DNA from: Acidobacteriota bacterium
GTDB taxonomy: Bacteria > Acidobacteriota > Polarisedimenticolia > Polarisedimenticolales > Polarisedimenticolaceae
Direction: 5' to 3'
Assembly (NCBI GenBank): GCA_029861955.1
Contig: JAOTYK010000001.1
Coordinates: 124,001-188,000, forward strand
DNA length: 64,000 bases
Part shown: positions 16,501 to 23,522 of the stretch, piece after piece
Position numbering within the stretch: the first letter of the stretch is position 1
How the letters are laid out: each line of letters starts with the position of its first letter
Translations under genes and position numbers: made by a program
The notes under the pieces: generated by a model
What the model saw: only the letters and a program-made list of their open reading frames with translations
What the model was told of the DNA's origin: nothing
Databases searched by the model: none

Positions 16501-19294
16501 CGTCATGTGGATCAACGGTGTCGAAGTCTATCGGTCGCCGGGGATCCCCGCTGGACCGCCGCTGTGGGATACCGATCCGTTGCCACACGAGTCCAGCAAC
16601 GCTCAGCTGCCGGACTACGGTGTCTTGATCGATGTGACCGGAACCGCACTTGCGGCGATGCATTCCGGTATCAACGTCATCGCGGTGGGTGTGTACAACG
16701 CCGTCCCGACCGGCGGCGGACAGTTCTCGACAGACCTTGTCGTGGTGCCACTGGTGACCCTGGACTTTGGCGACGATGACCCGGACTGTCTCTGCGAGGA
16801 CCTCGACGGAGATGGCTGGGCCGGCGGCGCGTGCGCTGTGGATTGTAACGACCTGGACCCGCTGATCAATCCCGGAGTTCAGGAGATCGGCTGTGATGGA
16901 ATCGATAACGATTGCGATGCCGGCACCGACGACCTTTTGGATGCCGACATGGATGGATTCAATTGCGCCGGGGACTGCGCAGACAACGACCCCACCATCT
17001 TCCCGGGGGCTGTCGAGGTGCCCTGTGATTTCCAGGATAATGACTGCAGTGGCCTCACTCCCGATGTCGAAGATAACGACGGCGATACGTTTAACTGTTT
17101 CTTCGACTGTAATGACGACGACTTCAATGTCAATCCCAACCAGACCGAAATCGGTTGCGACGGGATCGACAATGATTGCAGCACCCTGACCGCAGATATC
17201 CGCGATGACGATCGCGACGGGTTCCTGTGCAGCGTGGATTGTGACGACGACAACCCATTGATCAATCCCACGGCGCCGGAGAAATGCGACGACACGATCG
17301 ATAACGACTGCGATGGTGATACCGACGGCTCCGATGACGAATGCTTTGACTGCGTCGACACGGATGACACGGATGGCGACGGGTATGTCTGCCTCGATTG
17401 CAACGATGACGTCGCGGCGATCAACCCGGCCGCGCAAGAAGTGTGCGACGATGCGATCGACAACGATTGCAATCCGTTGACACTGGACATCGACGACCTG
17501 GACGGTGATGGTGTCGATTGCCTGACGGATTGCGATGATTTTGATGCGTTCGTCTATCCGGGATTCCCAGAAATCTGCGACGACTCCATCGATAACGACT
17601 GCGATGCGATGACGGCCGATATCTTCGACTTCGATATGGACGGCGTCAACTGCGATTTGGATTGCGATGACGGCAACGCCGCCATTGCGCCGGGACTAAC
17701 GGAGTTGTGCGGGGACGCGATAGATAACGATTGCGATCCGGTGACGCTGGACGTATTCGATTTCGACGTAGACACGTTCATTTGTACGATCGACTGCGAT
17801 GACGATGCCGCTGCCGTGAATCCGGATGCGGTCGAGGTTTGCAACGATGGTATCGACAATGACTGCGATCCCCTGACCCTCGATCTGGCGGACGATGACG
17901 GGGACGGATTCGATTGTTCCGTCGATTGTGAAGAAGATAACGACGCGGTCAATCCTTCCGTCGCGGAGAAATGTGACGACGGTATCGACAACGATTGCGA
18001 CGGGGATACGGATAACGCCGACTCCGATTGCAGTTGCGCCGATTCCGATGGCGACGGGTACGATGGCGGTGCGTGCGGGATCGATTGCAACGACAGTGTC
18101 GCCTCGATCAATCCCGGAGCGCCGGAGATCTGCAACGACGCGATCGATAACGATTGCAATCCGGCTACCGTCGATTTCGGCGATGTCGACGGCGATGGGT
18201 TCTTCTGCGACGTCGACTGTGACGATGCAGACCCCGACGTCAATACGAATCAGCAAGAGGTCTGCGACGACGGCAAGGATAACGATTGCAACCCGGGTAC
18301 GGTCGATCTGTTCGACGTCGATATGGACGGCTTTACCTGTGATGTCGATTGTAACGACGGGGACATGACGATCAACACGGGCGCCGTCGAGATCGGTTGC
18401 GACGGGGTGGACAATGACTGTGACCCGATGACGCCCGACATTGCCGACAGCGACGGTGATTCGTATTTTTGCGCAGACGCAGCGTTGTTCGGTGCGGGCA
18501 TCGCGGCGTCCACGTTTGAATCAGGGACCACGTTCGTGATCAACAATACGATCATCGGCAACGTTCTGGATGTCGGTGTCGGGGGCGGCGTGTTTCTTGA
18601 CGACCTGTTGGCGTCAGATCCGGGCGTCTTCGCCAACAACATCGTGATCGAGAATTCGGCGCTGTTGGGCGGGGGTCTTGACCATAGCGCGTTCTTCGGA
18701 GAACTCAACAACAACAACATCTTCAACAACGTTGGGGGTGACTTCTACAACGGCTCGGGAAGTACGGCCTCGATGAGTGGCAACTCCAGTGTCGATCCGC
18801 AGATGCAGAATCCGGCGTCCGGAAACTACCGCCTGCGTCAAGAGTCGCCGTTGGTCGACGCTGCCGATCAGGCCGTCTCGCCGATCAATGACCTCGATCG
18901 ATTCACCCGCCCGTACGACGGAGACGGCGATATGCTGGCCATCGCCGACGTCGGAGCGTTCGAGTATCCAAGTGGCGAAGTGTTCAATCTGAGGTTCACG
19001 GATTCTCAGACGCTGGTCTGGGATCTCTATCCGGCCGGAGCGCACTACAACATCTACCGCAGCGGAATCAACAAACTCCGGAACTCCGGCCAGTACACTC
19101 AGAGACCGGTACTGGTCTACGCAGACCAATTCTGTGACGTCGAGGACACTGCCTTGCCGTTCAGCGCGACTTACGTCCCGGCGCAGGGAGTGCCGGTCTT
19201 CTACCTGGTGACCCTGACATCGCCGGCATTTGAGGGTAGTCTAGGTCAGGACTGGGTCGGGCAATTACGTCCCAACTTCCAGCCTTGCCCCTGA
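13565..19294 (+). CDS. Giant secreted protein: beta-helix interrupted by MopE-type metal-binding repeats
   Basis: A 1909-aa exported protein. From ATG 13565 it has a signal peptide (about 1-30, ending MWAA). A right-handed beta-helix follows (about 32-285; IYVDAQSTAAF, GGGIYI rungs). Then come about 21 copies of a 40-45-aa acidic MopE-like motif (E-x-C-x-D-G-I-D-N-D-C ... D-x-D-G-D ... DCDD; about 289-1638). After these the beta-helix resumes (about 1640-1800; NNTIIGN, NNIVIEN, GNYRLRQESPLVDAA). A C-terminal domain ends GSLGQDWVGQ...PCP. Two related jelly-roll-like domains (about 370-550 and 884-1074) sit inside repeat units. MopE motifs bind metal in known proteins; calcium or copper here is inferred. 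An ATG at 13523 is an alternative start but gives no better signal peptide. Confidence 0.88.
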   Translation: MDTQRQRGWIRILALAAFFVVCITPMWAATIYVDAQSTAAFPDGTLGFPYRTIQQGIIAASVGDLVSVAAGTYNETILMSDGVSVSGESATNTIIDGTGLQNSVVTFNGTRQNPRLTDFTIRGGSGDRIGELGNVGIFAGGGILISNSSPSIIDCIIEDNLLNVDIGFGGGIYILNESPETPLIRNSTIRNNVAKSIEAPLDGRGGGIYIVSKFSSVLILENLIEGNISYAGGGIFSQNNAAASATISRNEIRSNQANQGAAIFSRDFSTSTTTMANNLIVNNRGFPGVKDCDDAVGLSSPGLEEICNDGIDNDCNPNTFDIVDGDGDGFMCDLDCDDTDAAIYPGAPENCEDQIDNDCDGNVDNFDPGNFFPVTEGTVTKYRDNVTNPILLLTWVETAFDDSGWDDGTFGVGFDTDMDAANLISTSVTDTSASVYTRTRFQVETAAAVTAAHLAADYDDGYVVWLNGVEIFRSPEMPAGDPVWNADPAPHESSNGTEPDFGTFNDVSTAALPELVDGENVLAIGVYTELPGTSPDLVLVPEFRLVIGSEDADCLCADVDEDDYACADCNDADPLINPGRVEICGDTIDNDCDVASPDIVDGDLDGFTCVNDCDDTNLTTNPGAPEIPCDGLDNDCNSSTSDIQDADNDFFDCSEDCNDNSPAINPSVVEFCFDGLDNNCDGFIDSQDLECNCDSPVDLDADTYRCQDCNDQVASINPGANEVCNDGIDNDCSALTVDIFDQDGDGDLCDVDCEDTNPAVNLAAFEICNDGIDNNCNSDTDLADAQCSGCPDSDGDGYAGGTCAVDCNDGVTSINPGMEEVCNDGIDNDCDPGTPDLLDADGDGADCIADCDDNDPTNVPGTNENCTDLKDNDCDGLIDFNNPDFRIVQINSSMRYLANNSDPGIALAWVGEFFDDNPWSNGSYGVGYQVGPPGTGADDLISTFVPEGTSSVYARSKFNIPDIAAVNSVSIGADYDDGYVMWINGVEVYRSPGIPAGPPLWDTDPLPHESSNAQLPDYGVLIDVTGTALAAMHSGINVIAVGVYNAVPTGGGQFSTDLVVVPLVTLDFGDDDPDCLCEDLDGDGWAGGACAVDCNDLDPLINPGVQEIGCDGIDNDCDAGTDDLLDADMDGFNCAGDCADNDPTIFPGAVEVPCDFQDNDCSGLTPDVEDNDGDTFNCFFDCNDDDFNVNPNQTEIGCDGIDNDCSTLTADIRDDDRDGFLCSVDCDDDNPLINPTAPEKCDDTIDNDCDGDTDGSDDECFDCVDTDDTDGDGYVCLDCNDDVAAINPAAQEVCDDAIDNDCNPLTLDIDDLDGDGVDCLTDCDDFDAFVYPGFPEICDDSIDNDCDAMTADIFDFDMDGVNCDLDCDDGNAAIAPGLTELCGDAIDNDCDPVTLDVFDFDVDTFICTIDCDDDAAAVNPDAVEVCNDGIDNDCDPLTLDLADDDGDGFDCSVDCEEDNDAVNPSVAEKCDDGIDNDCDGDTDNADSDCSCADSDGDGYDGGACGIDCNDSVASINPGAPEICNDAIDNDCNPATVDFGDVDGDGFFCDVDCDDADPDVNTNQQEVCDDGKDNDCNPGTVDLFDVDMDGFTCDVDCNDGDMTINTGAVEIGCDGVDNDCDPMTPDIADSDGDSYFCADAALFGAGIAASTFESGTTFVINNTIIGNVLDVGVGGGVFLDDLLASDPGVFANNIVIENSALLGGGLDHSAFFGELNNNNIFNNVGGDFYNGSGSTASMSGNSSVDPQMQNPASGNYRLRQESPLVDAADQAVSPINDLDRFTRPYDGDGDMLAIADVGAFEYPSGEVFNLRFTDSQTLVWDLYPAGAHYNIYRSGINKLRNSGQYTQRPVLVYADQFCDVEDTALPFSATYVPAQGVPVFYLVTLTSPAFEGSLGQDWVGQLRPNFQPCP
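14675..15220 (+). repeat. Inserted jelly-roll-like domain, copy A
   Basis: About 180 codons inside a MopE unit. Features are W-x-E-x-x-FDDSGWDDG, SVYTRTRF, YDDGYVVWLNGVEIFRSP and GENVLAIGVY. The pattern is that of galactose-binding-like/jelly-roll modules found in many secreted proteins with lamin-tail or CotH domains. Copy B (16215-16785) has the matching segments FDDNPWSNG, SVYARSKF, YDDGYVMWINGVEVYRSP and INVIAVGVY. Confidence 0.75.
16215..16785 (+). repeat. Inserted jelly-roll-like domain, copy B
   Basis: This is the second copy of the domain described at 14675, again placed directly after a DNDCDG-type MopE half unit and before a DxDCLCEDLDGDGW segment. The equal placement implies that the domain was inserted once and then duplicated with its flanking repeat. 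Confidence 0.75.
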
Positions 19295-19321
19295 GGCATG
19301 TTTAGCTGACGTGAGGTCTCG

Positions 19322-20731
19322 ATGAGTGTGAGCGGATGCATTCGACGGCGGGTCGTTTTCGGGGTCCTTGGACTCCTGTTCTCCGCACTGGTTTTCGGCA
19401 CCGGTTTTGAGCCGCCTTCGCCCGCAGACATCGAGGGGCTCGCACCCGAGTTGCGGGAGCGAATCGAGACCCTCGCCGCAAGCATTCGGAGTCAACCGGA
19501 CGACGTCGATGCGCTCTCGGGCCTGGCGCAGACCTGTGAGGCCGCCGGCCTGATGGATTGGGCAGAGCAAGCCTATCGAGAGTCATTGCGACTCGATCCG
19601 GAGGCTGCTCGACTTCACCACTTCCTCGCCCGACTTCTTGAGCGTGGCGGGAAACTGGACGAGGCCGGAGAGGCCTACAGCGCGGTCCGTCGACTGGCAC
19701 CGGACTACGCGCCCGCCTACGTCCTCCACGCCGATCTCCTTGTCCAACAGGGCCGTTTCGATGAGGGCGAAGTTCTTTATCGTGAGGCGCGGAAACGTGA
19801 CTCCGAGGATGGCATCGCTCGGCATGGCATCGCTCGGTTGGCGCTTCGCCGAAAGGACTCGGCCACCGTCATCGCTCTCCTCGAGCCACTCCTGGGAACT
19901 AATCGGGCCGACCGTGGCCTCGTCCAGACGCTCGCGCGGGCGTACCAGATGGACGGGCGAGCGGAGGAGGCGCGTCAGGCGATGGCCAACATCGCTGCGA
20001 TCCCCGTCCGAAGGGTGATCGATCCGTGGAACGATTCACGCCCACAGTTTCTGGCAGGCTTCGGCGTCGACCTTCTCAAGTCGGAACGGCTGGCCAACGA
20101 AGGCCATTTCGGTGAGGCAATCGCAATCCTCGAGGATCTGCACCGGAGTCACCCCGATAACCTGACCGTCATCAACAACCTCGCCGTCGTCTGTCGTCGG
20201 GACGGTCGCACCGAACGATCCCTCGAGTTGATGCTGCAGGGCGTCGAGCGGTTCCCCGACTATTTTCCGTTACACATGAATCTGGCGACGTACTACGAGT
20301 CCCGACAAGAGAACGGTCCGGCTGCCCGGCACCTTCGTCGTGTCATCGAGCTCCATCCGGAGCTCGCGATCGCGCATGAACGGCTCGGTGCCATCTTGAT
20401 GCGCGCCCAGAACTTCCAGGCGGCGTACGACAGCTATGATCGGGCGGCGACCCTCGGAGATCGATCTCATGCAAGCCTGTTCGCCGGCCAGTTGGCCTTG
20501 CGGTTGGGGGATACCGTCGAAGCGATCAAGCATCTCGAGGAGTCGACCCGCCGAGACCGTGAGGAGATCCTCGGTTGGCTCTCATTGAGTCAGGCTCTGA
20601 CGAAAGCCGGCCGGTTCGACGACGCCGAGACGGCGCTGGCAAGTGCAAGATCGTTGGATGCCAGCCATCCTCTTGTCGGACAGTTCGGTCGCGACATCGA
20701 GTACTGGCGTTCGAGCGATGCGACGCCTTGA
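19322..20731 (+). CDS. Secreted or anchored TPR-repeat protein
   Basis: A 469-aa protein with an N-terminal hydrophobic export signal (residues about 10-27, VVFGVLGLLFSALVFGTG), followed by tandem tetratricopeptide repeats through to the C-terminus. Recognisable helix pairs include WAEQAYRESLRLDPEAARLH, EAGEAYSAVRRLAPDYAPAY, HHxRRVIELHPELAIAHERL-like and AYDSYDRAATLGD. TPRs mediate protein-protein contacts, and no enzymatic domain is visible. ATG 19322 has GTGAGG about 6 nt upstream. Its stop overlaps the TTG start of the ASPIC/UnbV lipoprotein, so the two are coupled and probably work together at the envelope. Confidence 0.85.
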   Translation: MSVSGCIRRRVVFGVLGLLFSALVFGTGFEPPSPADIEGLAPELRERIETLAASIRSQPDDVDALSGLAQTCEAAGLMDWAEQAYRESLRLDPEAARLHHFLARLLERGGKLDEAGEAYSAVRRLAPDYAPAYVLHADLLVQQGRFDEGEVLYREARKRDSEDGIARHGIARLALRRKDSATVIALLEPLLGTNRADRGLVQTLARAYQMDGRAEEARQAMANIAAIPVRRVIDPWNDSRPQFLAGFGVDLLKSERLANEGHFGEAIAILEDLHRSHPDNLTVINNLAVVCRRDGRTERSLELMLQGVERFPDYFPLHMNLATYYESRQENGPAARHLRRVIELHPELAIAHERLGAILMRAQNFQAAYDSYDRAATLGDRSHASLFAGQLALRLGDTVEAIKHLEESTRRDREEILGWLSLSQALTKAGRFDDAETALASARSLDASHPLVGQFGRDIEYWRSSDATP

Positions 20732-22416
20732 CGAGATTGCAACCGGTCTCCTCTGGGTGGACCCTCCTCGTCTGTCTTGTCTTCGTTCTGGGATGTGGGG
20801 GCGACGCGACGGACGATTCGCCGAGCCCCTCCTCGGATCCCAGGATCTGGTTTCACGAGACGGCGTCGGAGTCCGGACTCGGGTTTCGACACGCAAGCGG
20901 CTTTGACGGCCGGCCACTCTTTCCCGAGATCATGAGTGGGGGAGTCGCACTCGTCGACGTAGACAACGATGGCGATCTCGACCTCTACGTCATTCAGGGC
21001 GGCGACCTTCGAGCGGGTCCGAGCCCTGACGTCGCGAATGTCCTCTATGAGAACGACGGCTCGGGGCGCTTCACTTCCCGTCCGTCGGCTGGCGTCGAGG
21101 ACCCCGGGTACGGCATGGGGGTCGCGGCAGGCGACTATGACAACGACGGCGATGTCGATCTGTATGTCACCAACCTCAGGCGCAATCGACTCTTTCGAAA
21201 CGACGGGAACTGGAGTTTCATCGACGTCACCGACGAGTCCGGCGTAGGCGGAGAGAGCTGGAGCACGAGTGCCAGCTTCGTGGACTACGATCGGGACGGT
21301 CATCTCGACCTCTACGTGGCCAACTACATTCGTTGGTCACAACGCAGCGAGGAGGAGTGCTACAACCCGGCAGGGCAGATCGACTACTGTCACCCGACCC
21401 ATTACCGAACACCGGCCGCCGACCAGCTCTATCGCAATCGCGGCGACGGCACGTTTCTGGATGTTAGCCAGGCGGTGGGTCTCGGCGTCGTCTACGGGAG
21501 TGGCATGGGCGTGCTCCCTGACGACTTCGATGGAGACGGTCTGACGGATATATTGGTCGCCAACGATTCGATGGCGAACCAACTCTGGATCGGACAGGCG
21601 GACGGGACGTTCCTGGATGAGGCCCTCATCCGTGGTTGCGCGCTCGACGAACATGGGACCGCCCGGGCGGGCATGGGAATCGCGGTGACCGATCTTGACG
21701 AGGACCTGGACCCGGACTTTCTGGTGGTCAACATGGAGGCCCAACCGGACTCGTTGTTTCGCAACGAGGGGTTGTTCCTCATGGACGCGACGGGTGAGGC
21801 CGGATTGTCGGCCGATAGCCGTCGCTTCACTCGATTCGGCGTCGGCTTTGAAGACTTCGACAACGACGGCCTTCCCGACCTGTTCCAGTCCACCGGCAAG
21901 GTCATCTCATCGACGATCCGTGATGGGGACCCCTACGCGGAACCCAACGCACTCTGGCGCGGATTGCCCGGCGGGCGGTTCGAGCTGGTCGATCCGATCG
22001 GAGGCACCCCCGAACCCGTCGTGGCGACCGGCAGGGCGGCCGCGTTCGGGGATGTAGACGGCGACGGCGGAGTCGACGTCGTCGTCGTTAATCGTGACGG
22101 CCCGATCCATCTGTTCAAGAACGTCCGGGGTTCTCGAGGTAACTGGGTATCGTTCGAAGTTCGTGACGCGGGTCGATACGCCCTGGGTGCCACGATTACC
22201 CTGTCCCTGGGCGATCGTCGGATCTATCGCACCGTAAGACGCGACGGCAGCTACTGTTCCTCCAACGACCCGCGGGTCCATCTGGGACTGGGAAGTCACG
22301 ATCACGTCGAGGACGTGACGATCCGCTGGCTGGACGGTCAGGCGGAATCGTTCGACGTCGGCGGCGTCAATCGGGTCGTCCGTCTCGATCGTGGGAACGG
22401 AACTCCAAATCGATAG
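20728..22416 (+). CDS. FG-GAP/VCBS-repeat lipoprotein with ASPIC/UnbV domain
   Basis: A CRTAC1-like protein of 562 aa. From TTG 20728 (TTGA overlap with the upstream TPR gene) it has a lipoprotein signal with lipobox FVLGC (Cys at about residue 24). Integrin-like FG-GAP/VCBS repeats follow with calcium-binding DxDxDGxxD loops (VDVDNDGDLDLYV, GDYDNDGDVDLYV, VDYDRDGHLDLYV, DDFDGDGLTDILV, EDFDNDGLPDLF, GDVDGDGGVDVVV), forming a predicted seven-bladed propeller. The C-terminal ASPIC/UnbV domain (about 480-555) contains YRTVRRDGSYCSSNDPRVHLGLG. Function in bacteria is mostly unknown. Location is an outer envelope surface by inference. Confidence 0.9.
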   Translation: MTRLQPVSSGWTLLVCLVFVLGCGGDATDDSPSPSSDPRIWFHETASESGLGFRHASGFDGRPLFPEIMSGGVALVDVDNDGDLDLYVIQGGDLRAGPSPDVANVLYENDGSGRFTSRPSAGVEDPGYGMGVAAGDYDNDGDVDLYVTNLRRNRLFRNDGNWSFIDVTDESGVGGESWSTSASFVDYDRDGHLDLYVANYIRWSQRSEEECYNPAGQIDYCHPTHYRTPAADQLYRNRGDGTFLDVSQAVGLGVVYGSGMGVLPDDFDGDGLTDILVANDSMANQLWIGQADGTFLDEALIRGCALDEHGTARAGMGIAVTDLDEDLDPDFLVVNMEAQPDSLFRNEGLFLMDATGEAGLSADSRRFTRFGVGFEDFDNDGLPDLFQSTGKVISSTIRDGDPYAEPNALWRGLPGGRFELVDPIGGTPEPVVATGRAAAFGDVDGDGGVDVVVVNRDGPIHLFKNVRGSRGNWVSFEVRDAGRYALGATITLSLGDRRIYRTVRRDGSYCSSNDPRVHLGLGSHDHVEDVTIRWLDGQAESFDVGGVNRVVRLDRGNGTPNR

Positions 22417-22454
22417 CGACACTCCAGTATGATGGGCCCCTGGAGGGAGCCGTC

Positions 22455-23522
22455 GTGCAGGAAACCATCGATCTACTGAGGCCTTGGCTGGAACGTCCCT
22501 GGGTGCAGGCGTCGCTGACCCTTCTGGGGGCGGTGCTTCTGGCCTGGCTCATCGATCTATTCATCTGCGGCGTGATCCAGCGGATCACTCGCAAGACCCG
22601 TACGGATCTTGACGATCGCATCGTCGGCCTGCTTCATCGTCCGATTTTCATCTCGGTGATCTTCTGGGGCATCTGGATCGCCAGCAGTCTTCTTCACGAC
22701 TACGCTCAGCTGGACGTCATTGTCCGGAGGGGGCTGCAGACCGCCGTCGTGGTGATCTGGATCTCTGCGGCGCTGAAGATCGTCGGCCATGTCTTCTCTC
22801 CCAGCGCAGCCGACAGCACACGGTCCCGCTGGCTCGAGCCACGCACGATCCCGTTGTTCCACAACGTCGCGAGACTCTTCCTGATGGCGGGGGCGATCTT
22901 GTTCCTGTTGAAGATCTGGCAGCTCAACCTCGGTCCGTGGCTTGCGTCCGCGGGCATCGCCGGGATCGCCATCGGTTTTGCCGCCAAGGACACCCTGGGT
23001 AACCTGTTCGGCGGCCTGTCCGTCATCGTGGATGCGCCGTACAAGATCGGCGATTTTATCAATCTCGACGGAGGCGAGCGGGGAATGGTGACCTCGATCG
23101 GCTTGCGAAGTACGCGCATCCTGACCCGAGACGATATCGAGGTGACGATCCCGAACGCCACGATCGCCAATTCGAAGATCGTCAACGAGACCGGAGGACG
23201 TTGGCCCAAGCTCCGCATCCGCACGAACGTCGGCGTCGCGTACGGTAGCGATATCGATCGTGTTCGGAGCCTTCTCGAAGAGACGGCCCGTACCGTCCCA
23301 CTCGTTCTGAAGGATCCGGAACCCGGCGTACGCTTCGAGCAGATGGGGGACTCGGCCCTGATCTTCCGCGTGCAGTGCTGGATCGCGGAACCCGTTCAAC
23401 GCGGACGGACCATCGACGAGTTAAACACCGCGATCTACAAGGCCCTGGGAACCGCCGGGATCGAAATCCCGTTCCCGCAGCGAGTCGTCCACCTGAACAA
23501 GGTTGGAAACGAGTCGGGCTAG
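22455..23522 (+). CDS. MscS-family mechanosensitive ion channel
   Basis: A 355-aa membrane protein. There are four predicted membrane helices (about 17-37, 60-80, 92-112, 137-157), then the pore-lining TM3 region with GIAIGFAAKDTLGNLFGG (MscS signature). A beta domain follows (YKIGDFINLDGGERGMVTSIGLRSTRI, IPNATIANSKIVN) with an alpha/beta cytoplasmic C-terminus. It probably relieves osmotic downshock. The start is GTG 22455 with GGAGG at 22442-22446. The stop TAG shares the palindrome CTAG (23519-23522) with the convergent serA stop. Confidence 0.92.
   Translation: MQETIDLLRPWLERPWVQASLTLLGAVLLAWLIDLFICGVIQRITRKTRTDLDDRIVGLLHRPIFISVIFWGIWIASSLLHDYAQLDVIVRRGLQTAVVVIWISAALKIVGHVFSPSAADSTRSRWLEPRTIPLFHNVARLFLMAGAILFLLKIWQLNLGPWLASAGIAGIAIGFAAKDTLGNLFGGLSVIVDAPYKIGDFINLDGGERGMVTSIGLRSTRILTRDDIEVTIPNATIANSKIVNETGGRWPKLRIRTNVGVAYGSDIDRVRSLLEETARTVPLVLKDPEPGVRFEQMGDSALIFRVQCWIAEPVQRGRTIDELNTAIYKALGTAGIEIPFPQRVVHLNKVGNESG

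Larger units (their letters stand above)
14429..18480 (+). repeat. Coding tandem array of about 21 MopE-type units
   Basis: Each unit encodes roughly E-x-C-x-D-x-I-D-N-D-C, then D-x-D-G-D-G-x-x-C-x-x-D-C-D-D and a x-N-P-G-A turn. Typical units are 43-45 codons, with longer units where DNDCDG is followed by an extra Cys-rich stretch or a whole inserted domain. The array opens with a half unit (DCDD...PG at 14435 on) and closes after SYFCAD (18480), so it is a whole number of units in circular register. The copies are diverged at nucleotide level, indicating an old expansion. Confidence 0.9.

Noticed and set aside
14429-18480. Repeats resembling a CRISPR array
   Set aside because: The period is about 130 nt, all units are in one open reading frame and encode the MopE-type motif, and there are no identical repeats with unique spacers.
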